Source: JAAGZL01 sp050290785 (GTDB taxonomy: Bacteria > Pseudomonadota > Gammaproteobacteria > Chromatiales > Chromatiaceae). Taken from it: a DNA stretch of 64,000 bases. The position numbers and the translations under genes are program-made. Positions 7,358 through 16,315 of this stretch are shown here, one piece after another. The notes below the pieces were generated by a model that was not told the DNA's origin, ran no database searches, and was given only the letters and a program-made list of their open reading frames with translations. The DNA lies in assembly GCA_050290785.1 (NCBI GenBank), contig JBNKIR010000042.1, positions 1 through 64,000 of the forward strand, in the 5' to 3' direction. How positions within the stretch are numbered: position 1 is the first letter of the stretch; the number at the start of each line of letters is the position of its first letter.

Positions 7358-8194
7358 TTATTTGAGGAGCATCTCTTGAACACCTTCGACCTCTTCTGCC
7401 ACCCCGTCTATGTTTATCACCTCAACTTCCGGTTCCAGGCCTATCTTGGCGAACGATGGGACCAGATTCCAGTCTGATTGGGCGTGAGGATGATCGGCTG
7501 GAAGTGTTTGCAGCCTCGCTACGATAACCAAATCTACGTAGTCTGCCTTTGGTCCGCCATCGTATCTGAGATTCTGATAGTTTTTCGGGATACTGCACAT
7601 AGTATCCGGAAATCCCCATTCCGAAAGGATGGTCTTACCAATGGTCGGGCCTACGGTTTCGACCATTTTCCTAAGCTTTACCTCATCATCAACAAGTTCC
7701 GGATAATCTTCCGCCATGGTTATAACGGGAAGCGCACCAATATTATGTACCAAGCCTGCCAGCATGGCCTGCTCCGCCTGCAGGTGTGGTACCTGTTTTG
7801 ACAGGGCGCGGCTGATGGCTGCAATCTGGACACTATGCTCCCATTCCGAATGCAACTGCTGGTCCATCGCGTCGGAGGTGGCCTGGAATATCTGTCTCAT
7901 GGCCAGACTGGTAATCAGGGTACGTATGAGTTTGGTGCCTAATCTGGTTACAGCCATCTGGATGCTGTCTATGACAATTCGCCCACGATATAGGGGGCTG
8001 TTTGCGACCTGGAGGAGGCGGGCGGACAGGGCCGCGTCAGTGGCCACCATCTCAGCTATCTGGTCAGCAGAGGTGTCATCCCGTTCAACCGAGTCTCGTA
8101 TTCTTAGTGCCACCTCTGGGAGTGTGGGCAGGATTATGGTGTTGTCTTTTATTGACTTAAGAAGCTTGTTCAGAAATTCCTGTGCTTCGACCAT
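7358..8194 (-). CDS. HDOD domain signalling protein
   Basis: A 278-residue single-domain HDOD protein. The N-terminal part (LPTLPEVALRIRD, DAALSARLLQVANSPLY) and the core with a degenerate HD motif (LVHNIGALPV) are typical; the family resembles HD phosphohydrolases but usually lacks metal ligands and acts as a protein scaffold in signalling. The ATG at 8194 follows GGGAGA by about 12 bases; a longer frame to 8242 has no better site. It is transcribed toward the CsrB-like sRNA terminator. Target unknown. Confidence 0.85.
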   Translation of the reverse strand: MVEAQEFLNKLLKSIKDNTIILPTLPEVALRIRDSVERDDTSADQIAEMVATDAALSARLLQVANSPLYRGRIVIDSIQMAVTRLGTKLIRTLITSLAMRQIFQATSDAMDQQLHSEWEHSVQIAAISRALSKQVPHLQAEQAMLAGLVHNIGALPVITMAEDYPELVDDEVKLRKMVETVGPTIGKTILSEWGFPDTMCSIPKNYQNLRYDGGPKADYVDLVIVARLQTLPADHPHAQSDWNLVPSFAKIGLEPEVEVINIDGVAEEVEGVQEMLLK

Positions 8195-8308
8195 GATTGT
8201 TATATCTCCCACAGTGAGGGTTATTACCAGCTCAAGACTCAATACAGTATGTCGGCAATCTCTTCAATAAATTGAGATATTTTCTAAAAAGAATTGATGC
8301 TGTCGTTG

Positions 8309-9337
8309 TTAGTCAAGTGCATAGGGCAGGGATAGTATCGTCAGTTCTGGTCCGAAGCGGTCTTCCAGATGCAGTGTGCCAGTCTCTATACTGCTGTTTT
8401 CTATTACAGCCAACAGCTCATATCCACCCTCAGGTGAGGGCGATGACATCACGACCTTACCGGCCCCTTGTCCAGATTCCGTTCCGTTGGATGAATGTAG
8501 CTCATCCCCTGGTTGTGGTTGGGTGGCGGAGTCCGTTTTGGCATAGTGCATGCGACGCTTGAGTTCACCCAGATATTTCATCCGTGCGACCACCTCCTGA
8601 CCTACATAGCAGCCTTTGTCGAAGCTTACACCGTCGATCAGTTGCATATTCATCATCTGGGGTACAAATGCCTCCACCGTTTCGGCATAGACGGCGGGGA
8701 TACCGGAGCGGATGTCCAGCAACGACCAGAGTTCCTGGTTGGCGGCAACGGCCTTGTAGGAAATTTCCTGCCAGATCGCCTCTATCTCCTCGACCTGGCC
8801 GATGATCTCGAATCTTGGTTCGGGCCCTGGGACGTTTAGCAGCGTTACGCCATTTTGCTGCAGGGATGCTCCAGTGGCTTGCGGTATGGTGTCGAATACG
8901 GAATCCAGGAGTTCGGTTGCACAGTCTCCGGCCAGGCCGATGGCCACCAGGCGGTCGCTCACGTCCTCCAAGGTGACCTGAGATCTCAGGATATACATGG
9001 CAAGCCGCTTTAGCAGCGCCTCATGGGTATCATGTGTTAGCTGCAGGATATAGGCATCCCTGTGGGAGAAGATCCTGAAATTGGCCAGCATACGTCCCTT
9101 GGGGGTGCAATATCCCCCCATCTGGTGGTGTTCCGGAGATACCTTGCGTATATCGCTGGTGATCTGTCCCTGCAGGAAGCTCTCGGCATCGTCCCCTGAT
9201 ACCTGGATGAACCTCAGGTGCGATAGATCAAACAGCGCGCACTCGGTTAGCTGGTCGCCGTTCTCAAAACTGACGGCATCGGTGGCGCTGATCGTTGCCT
9301 GTTGTGATTCGAGAAATTTTCTCCACTGCTGGTTCAT
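8309..9337 (-). CDS. ygfZ: Folate-binding Fe-S cluster maintenance protein YgfZ
   Basis: A 342-residue GcvT-like protein with the YgfZ signature KGCYVGQEVVAR at 241-252 (the conserved Cys is C243). YgfZ binds tetrahydrofolate and supports assembly or repair of some iron-sulfur enzymes such as MiaB. The ATG at 9337 has AGGAG 7 bases upstream. It is divergent from the RNB exoribonuclease gene, with a 74-base shared promoter region. Length and motif are normal for the family. Confidence 0.93.
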   Translation of the reverse strand: MNQQWRKFLESQQATISATDAVSFENGDQLTECALFDLSHLRFIQVSGDDAESFLQGQITSDIRKVSPEHHQMGGYCTPKGRMLANFRIFSHRDAYILQLTHDTHEALLKRLAMYILRSQVTLEDVSDRLVAIGLAGDCATELLDSVFDTIPQATGASLQQNGVTLLNVPGPEPRFEIIGQVEEIEAIWQEISYKAVAANQELWSLLDIRSGIPAVYAETVEAFVPQMMNMQLIDGVSFDKGCYVGQEVVARMKYLGELKRRMHYAKTDSATQPQPGDELHSSNGTESGQGAGKVVMSSPSPEGGYELLAVIENSSIETGTLHLEDRFGPELTILSLPYALD

Positions 9338-9411
9338 CTTTACTCCTGGTGGTGGTCTTGCGGAAAACGGTATCATACCGCTTTATCTTCCATGCATGTG
9401 ATTATAGACGT

Positions 9412-11244
9412 ATGAGTTCTAATACACCTCAGCAAAAACCATCTCCAGGCAGCCTGGTGCTGTATAAGATCAGACCGGCCATCGTATCTGCCATAAGCGA
9501 CAAGATCGATATCATCCTTGATGGCGGTAAGAGCAAGCGGGTACGTCCTAAGGATGTGCTTCTATTGCACCCTGGTCCTGTATCCGGGCTGTCTGAGTTA
9601 TCTGAGTTGGAGGGGAATATCGATGAGGCATGGGAGCTCGTATCGGGCAGCGAGACCAATCTGGCGGAGTTGTCTGAACTGATCTTCGGTGATTTTACCC
9701 CGGCCACGGCCTGGGCGGCATGGCAGTTGGTGGCTGATGGACTCTATTTTTGTGGTACGCCTGAATCGATCACTGCGAGAAGTGCTGAACAGATTAGGGT
9801 GGACAGGGAGGAGCGTGAGTCGAAGTTGGCTGCTGAGCAGGCCTGGACCGGTCTGCTGGAACGGATAAGACAGGGACGGTTTGAGGAGGATGACAGGACG
9901 AGGCTTGTCGAGGTGGAGAAGCTGGCCCTGAAGCAGTCCGAGCAGAGCAGGATCCTAGAGGCACTGGATATTCAGGAGAAAATGGAGCATGCCCACCGTC
10001 TTCTGTGCAAGATAGGATACTGGGAAGGGGCGTTTAATCCATATCCGCAGCGGCACTCTCTCCCCATAGTTGATCCCGATCTCCAGGTGCCGGATCTGGA
10101 GCAGGAGCAACGTCTCGATCTTACCCACCTGCAGGCCTTCGCCATCGACGACCAGGGGAGTGAGGACCCGGACGATGCCATTAGTCTGGATGGAGACATG
10201 GTCTGGGTGCATGTGGCAGATGCCGCCGCCCTGATTGCCCCGGATTCCGAACTGGATCTGGAGGCCAGAGAGAGGGGGGCCAACCTCTATTTGCCGGAGG
10301 GGACGGTGCATATGTTGCCGCGGCCGGTGACCCATATGCTTGGATTGGGCCTGCAGGAGCAGTCACCGGCCCTCTCTATAGGTTTCAGGCTGACGGTGGA
10401 TGCGGAGATAGCTGACACCACCATCGCACTGACCAGCATCAGGGCCACAAGGCACAGCTATGCCGAGATAGATGGGTGTCTATCTGAACAGCCGTTTGCC
10501 ACCTTGGCCGATATGGCGCGGCGCTATCGCGATCGCAGACGTGATTACGGCGCCAGCAGCATCGATCTGCCGGAGGTGAGTGTCCGGGTGCAGGATGGAG
10601 AGGTGGCGATCCGTCCGCTTGATCGCTCTGGCAGCAGGGAGATGGTTACGGATGTGATGCTGATGGCGGGTGAAGCGGTGGCCAGATACTGTCTGGAACA
10701 TCAGATCCCCATACCATTTGCCACCCAGCCAGCGCCGGAGTCCGAGGTGTCGCCGGATGGTCTGGCCGCCATGTACGCCTGTCGTCGCCTGTTTCAGCCG
10801 AGTAGGCATAAGCCCATGGAGGAGCCGCATTCCGGACTGGGACTTGAGGTCTATTGCAGGGTCACCAGTCCTTTGCGCCGTTATCTCGACCTGGTGGTGC
10901 ACCAGCAGTTACGGGCTCATCTATCAGGTGTTGAGCCGCTAGGTGTCAAACAGATCTCAGAGCGTATCGCCATAGCCGATCAGAACAGTGCCAAAGTACG
11001 CAAGGCCGAACGACTATCAAATAGCCACTGGAAGATGATCTACTTGAAGCAGAATCCGCAATGGAAAGGGGTAGGGGTTGTGGTGGAGATGCAGGACAAA
11101 CGCGCCACACTGCTGATACCGGAACTGGCGCTTGAGAACAGGATCAGGGTTGGTCGCGAACTTGAATTGGACAGCGAACTGGAACTGGAGCTGCAGGAGG
11201 TGGATGTGCCTGAGCTTCTGGCGCGGTTTCGTATAATCAAATAG
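9412..11244 (+). CDS. RNB-domain exoribonuclease (RNase II/R superfamily)
   Basis: A 610-residue protein with the RNB catalytic signature AIDDQGSEDPDDAIS at 244-258; its spaced aspartates bind Mg2+ for 3'-to-5' hydrolysis of RNA. TSPLRRYLDLVVHQQL near 500 is the second conserved block. The N-terminal region is not the classic cold-shock pair of RNase II but the divergent type seen in VacB-like relatives, and the C-terminal S1-like domain is short and acidic. I start at ATG 9412; upstream in-frame codons overlap the ygfZ start region. No clear ribosome site is visible. Confidence 0.85.
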   Translation: MSSNTPQQKPSPGSLVLYKIRPAIVSAISDKIDIILDGGKSKRVRPKDVLLLHPGPVSGLSELSELEGNIDEAWELVSGSETNLAELSELIFGDFTPATAWAAWQLVADGLYFCGTPESITARSAEQIRVDREERESKLAAEQAWTGLLERIRQGRFEEDDRTRLVEVEKLALKQSEQSRILEALDIQEKMEHAHRLLCKIGYWEGAFNPYPQRHSLPIVDPDLQVPDLEQEQRLDLTHLQAFAIDDQGSEDPDDAISLDGDMVWVHVADAAALIAPDSELDLEARERGANLYLPEGTVHMLPRPVTHMLGLGLQEQSPALSIGFRLTVDAEIADTTIALTSIRATRHSYAEIDGCLSEQPFATLADMARRYRDRRRDYGASSIDLPEVSVRVQDGEVAIRPLDRSGSREMVTDVMLMAGEAVARYCLEHQIPIPFATQPAPESEVSPDGLAAMYACRRLFQPSRHKPMEEPHSGLGLEVYCRVTSPLRRYLDLVVHQQLRAHLSGVEPLGVKQISERIAIADQNSAKVRKAERLSNSHWKMIYLKQNPQWKGVGVVVEMQDKRATLLIPELALENRIRVGRELELDSELELELQEVDVPELLARFRIIK

Positions 11245-11371
11245 CCGCAAAATATTCATCGATAGAAATGCAGATTGTTCCTTCCTGTCATCGGCTGATG
11301 CCAGTTGGGATATCGATTATTTTTCATCATATATCTATACTCAGAAACATGACCTTACTGAACGGTATGCC

Positions 11372-11569
11372 ATGAATAAGTCTAAAGACCCATATAGTAC
11401 CTGTGCCTTCTGCCGCTTCATGCGCAGCCTTGCCTTCAGTGCTATTGGCGCTGCTGTGGTCGGATATTCGGCCCTGGGCCTTGGGGTGTCGCGGGAGAAC
11501 GCTATCTATGCGGCCTTTGTCGGGGCCTTGGCGGCCGTCGTCTGGGTAAGCAGAAAAAGGGGAGAGTAG
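11372..11569 (+). CDS. Small membrane protein with an N-terminal CxxC
   Basis: A 65-residue protein with CAFC at 12-15, one or two hydrophobic segments (about 20-40 and 45-60) and a basic tail (SRKRGE). I do not recognise the family. The ribosome site is weak. It lies alone after the RNB gene and is convergent with mobA, 27 bases from that gene's stop. Confidence 0.5.
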   Translation: MNKSKDPYSTCAFCRFMRSLAFSAIGAAVVGYSALGLGVSRENAIYAAFVGALAAVVWVSRKRGE

Positions 11570-11595
11570 GCCGTTACTGCTTGTTCAGATTTAAA

Positions 11596-12210
11596 TTAAT
11601 GGCCTGTCAGGATCTGTTCTATCCAGAGTTTATCTTGCGGGGTGTTTATGTTGGCGAATGCCCCTGGCCGGTCAGAAAAGTCGATCAAGATGGCTTTTTG
11701 TCGTTCCATCCATATTTGAAGCATGCGTTCTCCCGCATCCAGATATGTATGGATCTCCGGGAGGATCTCCTTTCTAAACATGGCGCAAACCGGCTGCATG
11801 CGTTCCCCATCGTGGGCGACGGCAACCATAGCTGATTCTTCAGTTATCCCCTTTACCAGCCTGGAGGCCAGATCAGCAGGCAGGCAGGGACAATCGCAGG
11901 GTACGGTAAGTACCAGTTCGGTTGAGGCGGCCCCTATACCGGCAGCTATCCCAGCCAGTGGCCCGGCGTAGTCTTTAGTAGGATCCTGTATTACACGCCA
12001 TCCGTAGTTTGCATAGACATCCAGGCTGCGGTTGGCATTGATCAGGACTTCATCCACCTGAGGACGTATGCAATCTATCACATATTCTATCATTGGCCTT
12101 CCTGCGAGGCGTAACAGCCCCTTGTCCTGGCCGCTCATGCGATTTGCTTTTCCTCCGGCAAGGATTAAGCCGGCTATGCTATTTGAGACTTGGTTCAAGC
12201 GTATTTCCAA
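11596..12210 (-). CDS. mobA: Molybdenum cofactor guanylyltransferase MobA
   Basis: A 204-residue nucleotidyltransferase with the Mob signature LILAGGKANRMSGQDKG at 15-31. MobA transfers GMP from GTP to molybdopterin-Mo to form the guanine dinucleotide cofactor used by DMSO-reductase-family enzymes. No ATG occurs before the signature, so translation must begin at a TTG: either 12210, or 12198 with GGAAA 7 bases upstream. No molybdoenzyme gene is visible in this window. Confidence 0.9.
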   Translation of the reverse strand: MEIRLNQVSNSIAGLILAGGKANRMSGQDKGLLRLAGRPMIEYVIDCIRPQVDEVLINANRSLDVYANYGWRVIQDPTKDYAGPLAGIAAGIGAASTELVLTVPCDCPCLPADLASRLVKGITEESAMVAVAHDGERMQPVCAMFRKEILPEIHTYLDAGERMLQIWMERQKAILIDFSDRPGAFANINTPQDKLWIEQILTGH

Positions 12211-12520
12211 TAAAGTAATTGTGTTGTCTATTTAAATACGGTGAAATTATACCCACGAGAGATTTTACTTAGCTATGGAAATCAGTATTGGCGTAACGGA
12301 AGTACCGACCCTCTATAGTAATTAAACGACTATACAGGTAGTGCTGATAAATAGATCGATAATAATAACTAATTGAAATTTGTATTGTTTCTATCTTTAT
12401 AAGAAAAATATCAATATATAGTGGTTATTCTACTGAAATACTACTATATATACTGTAATAACTATAATAATAGCCGTAACAGTTTTATTAGATCCACTTA
12501 TGCAAAGCAGGGGGGTTGAT
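12211..12520. other. AT-rich upstream region of the DSF locus
   Basis: About 310 bases of very AT-rich sequence separate mobA from rpfF, with many TATA-like strings such as TATATACT near 12447 that could serve as a -10 element. I see no small gene and no structured RNA. It marks the point where base composition drops relative to the RNB/mobA side. Confidence 0.4.
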
Positions 12521-13423
12521 ATGACAATCAACGAGCAACTGGCGCAGAAGAACCAACAAAAATTTAAGCAGTTATCTGTTTCATACGAACCTGACTACAG
12601 GGCGGTTTGGAGTGTCATCAGGTATCCAGAAAGGCCATGTGTCAGTTTGGATCTCCTGCGGGAGATGGCGCAGGCTCAAAAGAAGATCAAACAGGAAGTA
12701 AGGACAGGTTATGAGCAGGGGGACGATTCCCGCCTGCTTTATCACATTATCGCCTCAGATCGGCCTGGCGTATTCAATCTCGGTGGTGACCTGAAGTATT
12801 TCATTCAGTTGATTAGGGCGAAAGACCGGGAACGTCTGTTTGAGTACGCTAAGCTAAGTATCGATCTCGCGTATCCACTTGCCACAAACTACGGCGTACC
12901 GTTTACCACCATATCACTGGTGCAGGGCGAGGCATTGGGTGGTGGGTTTGAGGGTGCGTTATCCACCAATATCCTGATTGCCGAAAGGGGTTCGAAGTTT
13001 GGATTTCCTGAGACTGTCTTTGGTATGTTTCCAGGTATGGGTGCCTTCAGTTTTCTGGCCAGACGCCTTTCACCATCCATGGCCAAGAGGATAATAAACA
13101 GCGGCAAGGTCTATTCGGCTGAAGAGTTGTATGACATGGGGGTGGTGGATGTCCTTGCTCCAGATGGAAAGGGAAGGCAAGCCGTTTATGAATATATGCA
13201 ACATAGGCAGAATCGACATCTGGGATATCAGGGCGTAGATATCCTTGCTGACCAGTTTAACCCTTTGACCTATAAAGAGTTGCTGGATGTAATCGTTCTA
13301 TGGGTGGATACAGCCATGCAGTTGTCAGAGAAGAATATCAGGCTGATGGAGTATCTGATAAGGGCACAGGAGAAACGTTGGGTTGATTCCGCTGAGGATA
13401 ATGTAATTACGATTGCCAGTTAG
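12521..13423 (+). CDS. rpfF: DSF synthase RpfF (crotonase-fold enoyl-CoA/ACP hydratase-thioesterase)
   Basis: A 300-residue crotonase-fold protein closely patterned on Xanthomonas RpfF, which makes cis-2-unsaturated fatty acid signals by dehydrating 3-hydroxyacyl-ACP and releasing the acid. Family landmarks are FNLGGDLKYFIQLI, VQGEALGGGFEGALS (catalytic Glu corresponding to E141), FGFPETVFGMFPGMGAFSFL (Glu corresponding to E161) and the C-terminal WVDTAMQLSEKNIRLMEYLIRAQ. Both catalytic glutamates are present. ATG 12521 has AGGGGGG 6 bases upstream; a frame to 12500 is less likely. It converges on rpfC with a 4-base overlap of their ends. Confidence 0.93.
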   Translation: MTINEQLAQKNQQKFKQLSVSYEPDYRAVWSVIRYPERPCVSLDLLREMAQAQKKIKQEVRTGYEQGDDSRLLYHIIASDRPGVFNLGGDLKYFIQLIRAKDRERLFEYAKLSIDLAYPLATNYGVPFTTISLVQGEALGGGFEGALSTNILIAERGSKFGFPETVFGMFPGMGAFSFLARRLSPSMAKRIINSGKVYSAEELYDMGVVDVLAPDGKGRQAVYEYMQHRQNRHLGYQGVDILADQFNPLTYKELLDVIVLWVDTAMQLSEKNIRLMEYLIRAQEKRWVDSAEDNVITIAS

Positions 13424-15984
13424 TGGTTGGCCGGCTTCTTTACTTTAATCTCTTTTAATAGAAGTGATTTTGCGCGTGCCAATGCCTGCTGCATTTCGTT
13501 TAGATGTGCGGTGCCTTTGGCCTTGATCTCCTGGTCGTTCATAAATTGGGCGGCTGAGGATAGATTGGCAAGCTCGACCAGTCCCAGATATGAAGATGAC
13601 CCTTTCAGTGCATGGGCAAGGTCTTTAAAATGGCTGTAGTCAGTGCATTTTAAAGCCTCTTGCATGCCCTGTATTAGCTGATCACCATCCTGCTCAAAGT
13701 TTTTGTAGAGCTTGATTTGGAAATCACTACCTTGTGATAGTCCAAACACCTCATCCAGTATCTTGTGGTCTATGATCCCGGAGTTACGATATTCCAGGGG
13801 TTGATTGCGGAGATCTACAGATGTTGATTCTTGCAGGTGGGCGACTGCTCTCGAGATGCTGTCGACCAGTTTTCGTGATGAGATTGGTTTGGTCAGGAAA
13901 TGTCTTATACCTATCTCCCTGCATTCCCTACGGGCTTCCAGTGTGGCATTTGCAGTCAACATGATAAATGGTATCGTGTCCTCGCCAGCGTGTGCGAAGC
14001 GGTACATTTTGTATGCCTCGACACCGTTAACCACAGGCATATGCATATCGGTAATTACCAGGTCAAACTCCTCCTCTTCCAATGCCTCTAGCAGCTGTTC
14101 TCCATTTTCCACTAATTTATGAGTGTGGCCTTTACGCTCAAGTATTCTTCCAATAACCATGCGGTTTACTGAATTATCTTCTGCTACAAGTATTTTGTAT
14201 TTACTATGGGCCTGGTGTTCGCCGATGAAATGGTCTGCAAGATTTATAACGTCATCACTTTCATAATTCGATACATGTGATGCATGTAGTGCATTAAATA
14301 GGAGAGATTTATCCAATGGCTCAGCGAATATGTAGGTCTGGTTGTGTCCAGTTTCCAGTGATGGATGAGGTTGCCCCAAACTCTGGTAGATGAGCACAGT
14401 TATCTTTGGAAGTGATAGTTCATTCCCTAGAGACTCTATAAATGAACAAATATCTTCATTCATGGGTATGCTATCTAATATCAGAACTTCAAATGGGGTA
14501 TGGTGAGACGCTGCGTCTATCAATAGTTTGATGGCATCCCTTTTATTCGTCACATCATGGAAGGAGATGTTCCAACCATCTAATGCGGTGCAGATATCGG
14601 TTTTAATCTCTTTATCATGTGTCAGTCTCAGTACCTTGCAGTCCTGGAGTGTTGCTGTATCCAGGTAATCTTCAGTCTCCATCTGGCGCTCAAACTCAAT
14701 ATCAAACCAGAATGTAGAACCTATGTTCGGGGTACTTTGAATCCCAATTCTTCCACCCATCAGTTCGACGAGTTGCTTGGTTATTGCCGTACCCAGACCG
14801 GTACCGCCAAAACGTCTGGTCGTGCTTTCATCTGCCTGTGAGAATTTCTCAAATATGCGTTCTTGTACCTCTTCCGGTATGCCTATACCTGTATCTACTA
14901 CCTCAAATCGTATTAATACCCTATCTTCATCTCCGCGCTTAACATTGCAGCGGAGTTCAATCGTCCCCTTTTCAGTGAATTTAATTGCGTTTCCGATCAG
15001 ATTGTTCAATATTTGGCGAAAATGATAAGGGTCGCCGACAAGCTTGTATGGGGTATCAAGACCAATCTGACATGATAGGTTTAAACCTTTGGTTTCGGCC
15101 TGATTGGAGAACATGCGAACTGTGGTGTGGAGCAGGTTATGCAGATCAAAGTTGGTCTTCTCAATAGTGAGTTTTCCAGCTTCGATCTTAGATATATCCA
15201 GAATATCTTCTATGAGGTGGAGTAGGGTATGGCCTGATGCATATATGGTATCTGCGTACTCCCTCTGTTCTCTCCCCAGCTTGCAAGACTGCAAAAGTTC
15301 ACTTGATCCTATAATTCCATTTAGTGGTGTCCGTATTTCATGACTCATCCTGGCCAGAAAGTCACTCTTGGCACGATTTGCCTCCTCAGCTGCTTTTTGA
15401 GCTTCAGATAGGTGCTTCATGGTTTCATTCAGCTTGCGAAGTAATGTCGATACATATGCCGGTATCGCTAGTAGGGACATCATAAGGCCAAATCCAATGG
15501 CCATGTGAGATAACCAGTAGTCATTGCTAAAGAGGATGGCGCCAAAGCACAAAAATGCGAATGCGGATGCTAAATATAGGTATTTTTCGTTATATCTAAA
15601 TCCATATCCGAGAATTACCCATAAGTATACTGGCCACCACGGAGCTCCATCATTTCCTGCTGTGGCTAAATACGCACTTAGCATTCCAATATCAGAAAAG
15701 AGAGAGATTACCCTTCTGGCGACAGATTCTTCCGGGTTTATTAGAATCGCAATGAAGATTCCAAAGGAAAAAACCAGAATGTAAAACGTATATATTATGA
15801 AGAAGATGCTGGCAGGTTTGTTGCCATGTACAACAAACCAAGCGTAGCATAGTGCGGTGACAATAATAATTATCCGTACTATTGCTTGCTCGTGCTCACT
15901 ATCCTTCCTGTCTTTTAGACGTAAGGATAATAAAGTTAAGAAGTTAACGCATTTATATGCGATATTAGATATGATCGTTACCAT
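13420..15984 (-). CDS. rpfC: RpfC-type hybrid sensor histidine kinase (DSF receptor)
   Basis: An 854-residue hybrid kinase. Order: five membrane helices (about 35-180) of the RpfC input type, HisKA with FLARMSHEIRTP (H215), HATPase with N box NLIGNAIKF, DTGIGIP and GGTGLG, a degenerate receiver (about 447-570), a canonical receiver (about 596-712, D646, K699) and an HPt domain with AHALKGSSSYLG (H791). In Xanthomonas RpfC senses DSF, phosphorelays to RpfG and also binds RpfF to limit synthesis. The ATG at 15984 lacks an obvious ribosome site. It is divergent from the ACP gene across 84 bases. The extra degenerate receiver is less usual. Confidence 0.92.
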   Translation of the reverse strand: MVTIISNIAYKCVNFLTLLSLRLKDRKDSEHEQAIVRIIIIVTALCYAWFVVHGNKPASIFFIIYTFYILVFSFGIFIAILINPEESVARRVISLFSDIGMLSAYLATAGNDGAPWWPVYLWVILGYGFRYNEKYLYLASAFAFLCFGAILFSNDYWLSHMAIGFGLMMSLLAIPAYVSTLLRKLNETMKHLSEAQKAAEEANRAKSDFLARMSHEIRTPLNGIIGSSELLQSCKLGREQREYADTIYASGHTLLHLIEDILDISKIEAGKLTIEKTNFDLHNLLHTTVRMFSNQAETKGLNLSCQIGLDTPYKLVGDPYHFRQILNNLIGNAIKFTEKGTIELRCNVKRGDEDRVLIRFEVVDTGIGIPEEVQERIFEKFSQADESTTRRFGGTGLGTAITKQLVELMGGRIGIQSTPNIGSTFWFDIEFERQMETEDYLDTATLQDCKVLRLTHDKEIKTDICTALDGWNISFHDVTNKRDAIKLLIDAASHHTPFEVLILDSIPMNEDICSFIESLGNELSLPKITVLIYQSLGQPHPSLETGHNQTYIFAEPLDKSLLFNALHASHVSNYESDDVINLADHFIGEHQAHSKYKILVAEDNSVNRMVIGRILERKGHTHKLVENGEQLLEALEEEEFDLVITDMHMPVVNGVEAYKMYRFAHAGEDTIPFIMLTANATLEARRECREIGIRHFLTKPISSRKLVDSISRAVAHLQESTSVDLRNQPLEYRNSGIIDHKILDEVFGLSQGSDFQIKLYKNFEQDGDQLIQGMQEALKCTDYSHFKDLAHALKGSSSYLGLVELANLSSAAQFMNDQEIKAKGTAHLNEMQQALARAKSLLLKEIKVKKPANH

Positions 15985-16068
15985 AACACGCTAATTATAC
16001 TACAATTCTTGTGTATTGCATGTGAATATTAGTCTTAAACAACAATAATTATAGGGTTGGAATATAAA

Positions 16069-16311
16069 ATGAAAGATAAAGTGTTAGATTCAGTTGTTGC
16101 GGCGATTGCAAAACAGAAACATGTTGATCCAAAAACAATAACGAGCGAGTCAAGGCTGGATGAGCTTGGAGTGACATCATTGGATGCGATAACAATCATA
16201 TATGACATTGAAGAGGAGTTTGACGTTGAGGTGCCAAGTGAAGTTTTAGAGAGTTTGGATTCTGTACAAGATATAGTCGACGGAATGCTTGGGTTAATGG
16301 AACAAGGTTAG
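16069..16311 (+). CDS. Dedicated acyl carrier protein
   Basis: An 80-residue acidic ACP. The phosphopantetheine site is ELGVTSLDAI (Ser37), with threonine in place of the usual aspartate of the DSL motif, as seen in specialised rather than housekeeping ACPs. I start at ATG 16069, after GGGTTGGAA; a TTG at 16057 is in frame. The ketoacyl synthase follows 4 bases after its stop, so the pair is cotranscribed. Placed between rpfC and the radical SAM gene, it probably carries the acyl chain for the signal made or modified at this locus (inference). Confidence 0.9.
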   Translation: MKDKVLDSVVAAIAKQKHVDPKTITSESRLDELGVTSLDAITIIYDIEEEFDVEVPSEVLESLDSVQDIVDGMLGLMEQG

Positions 16312-16315
16312 CAAG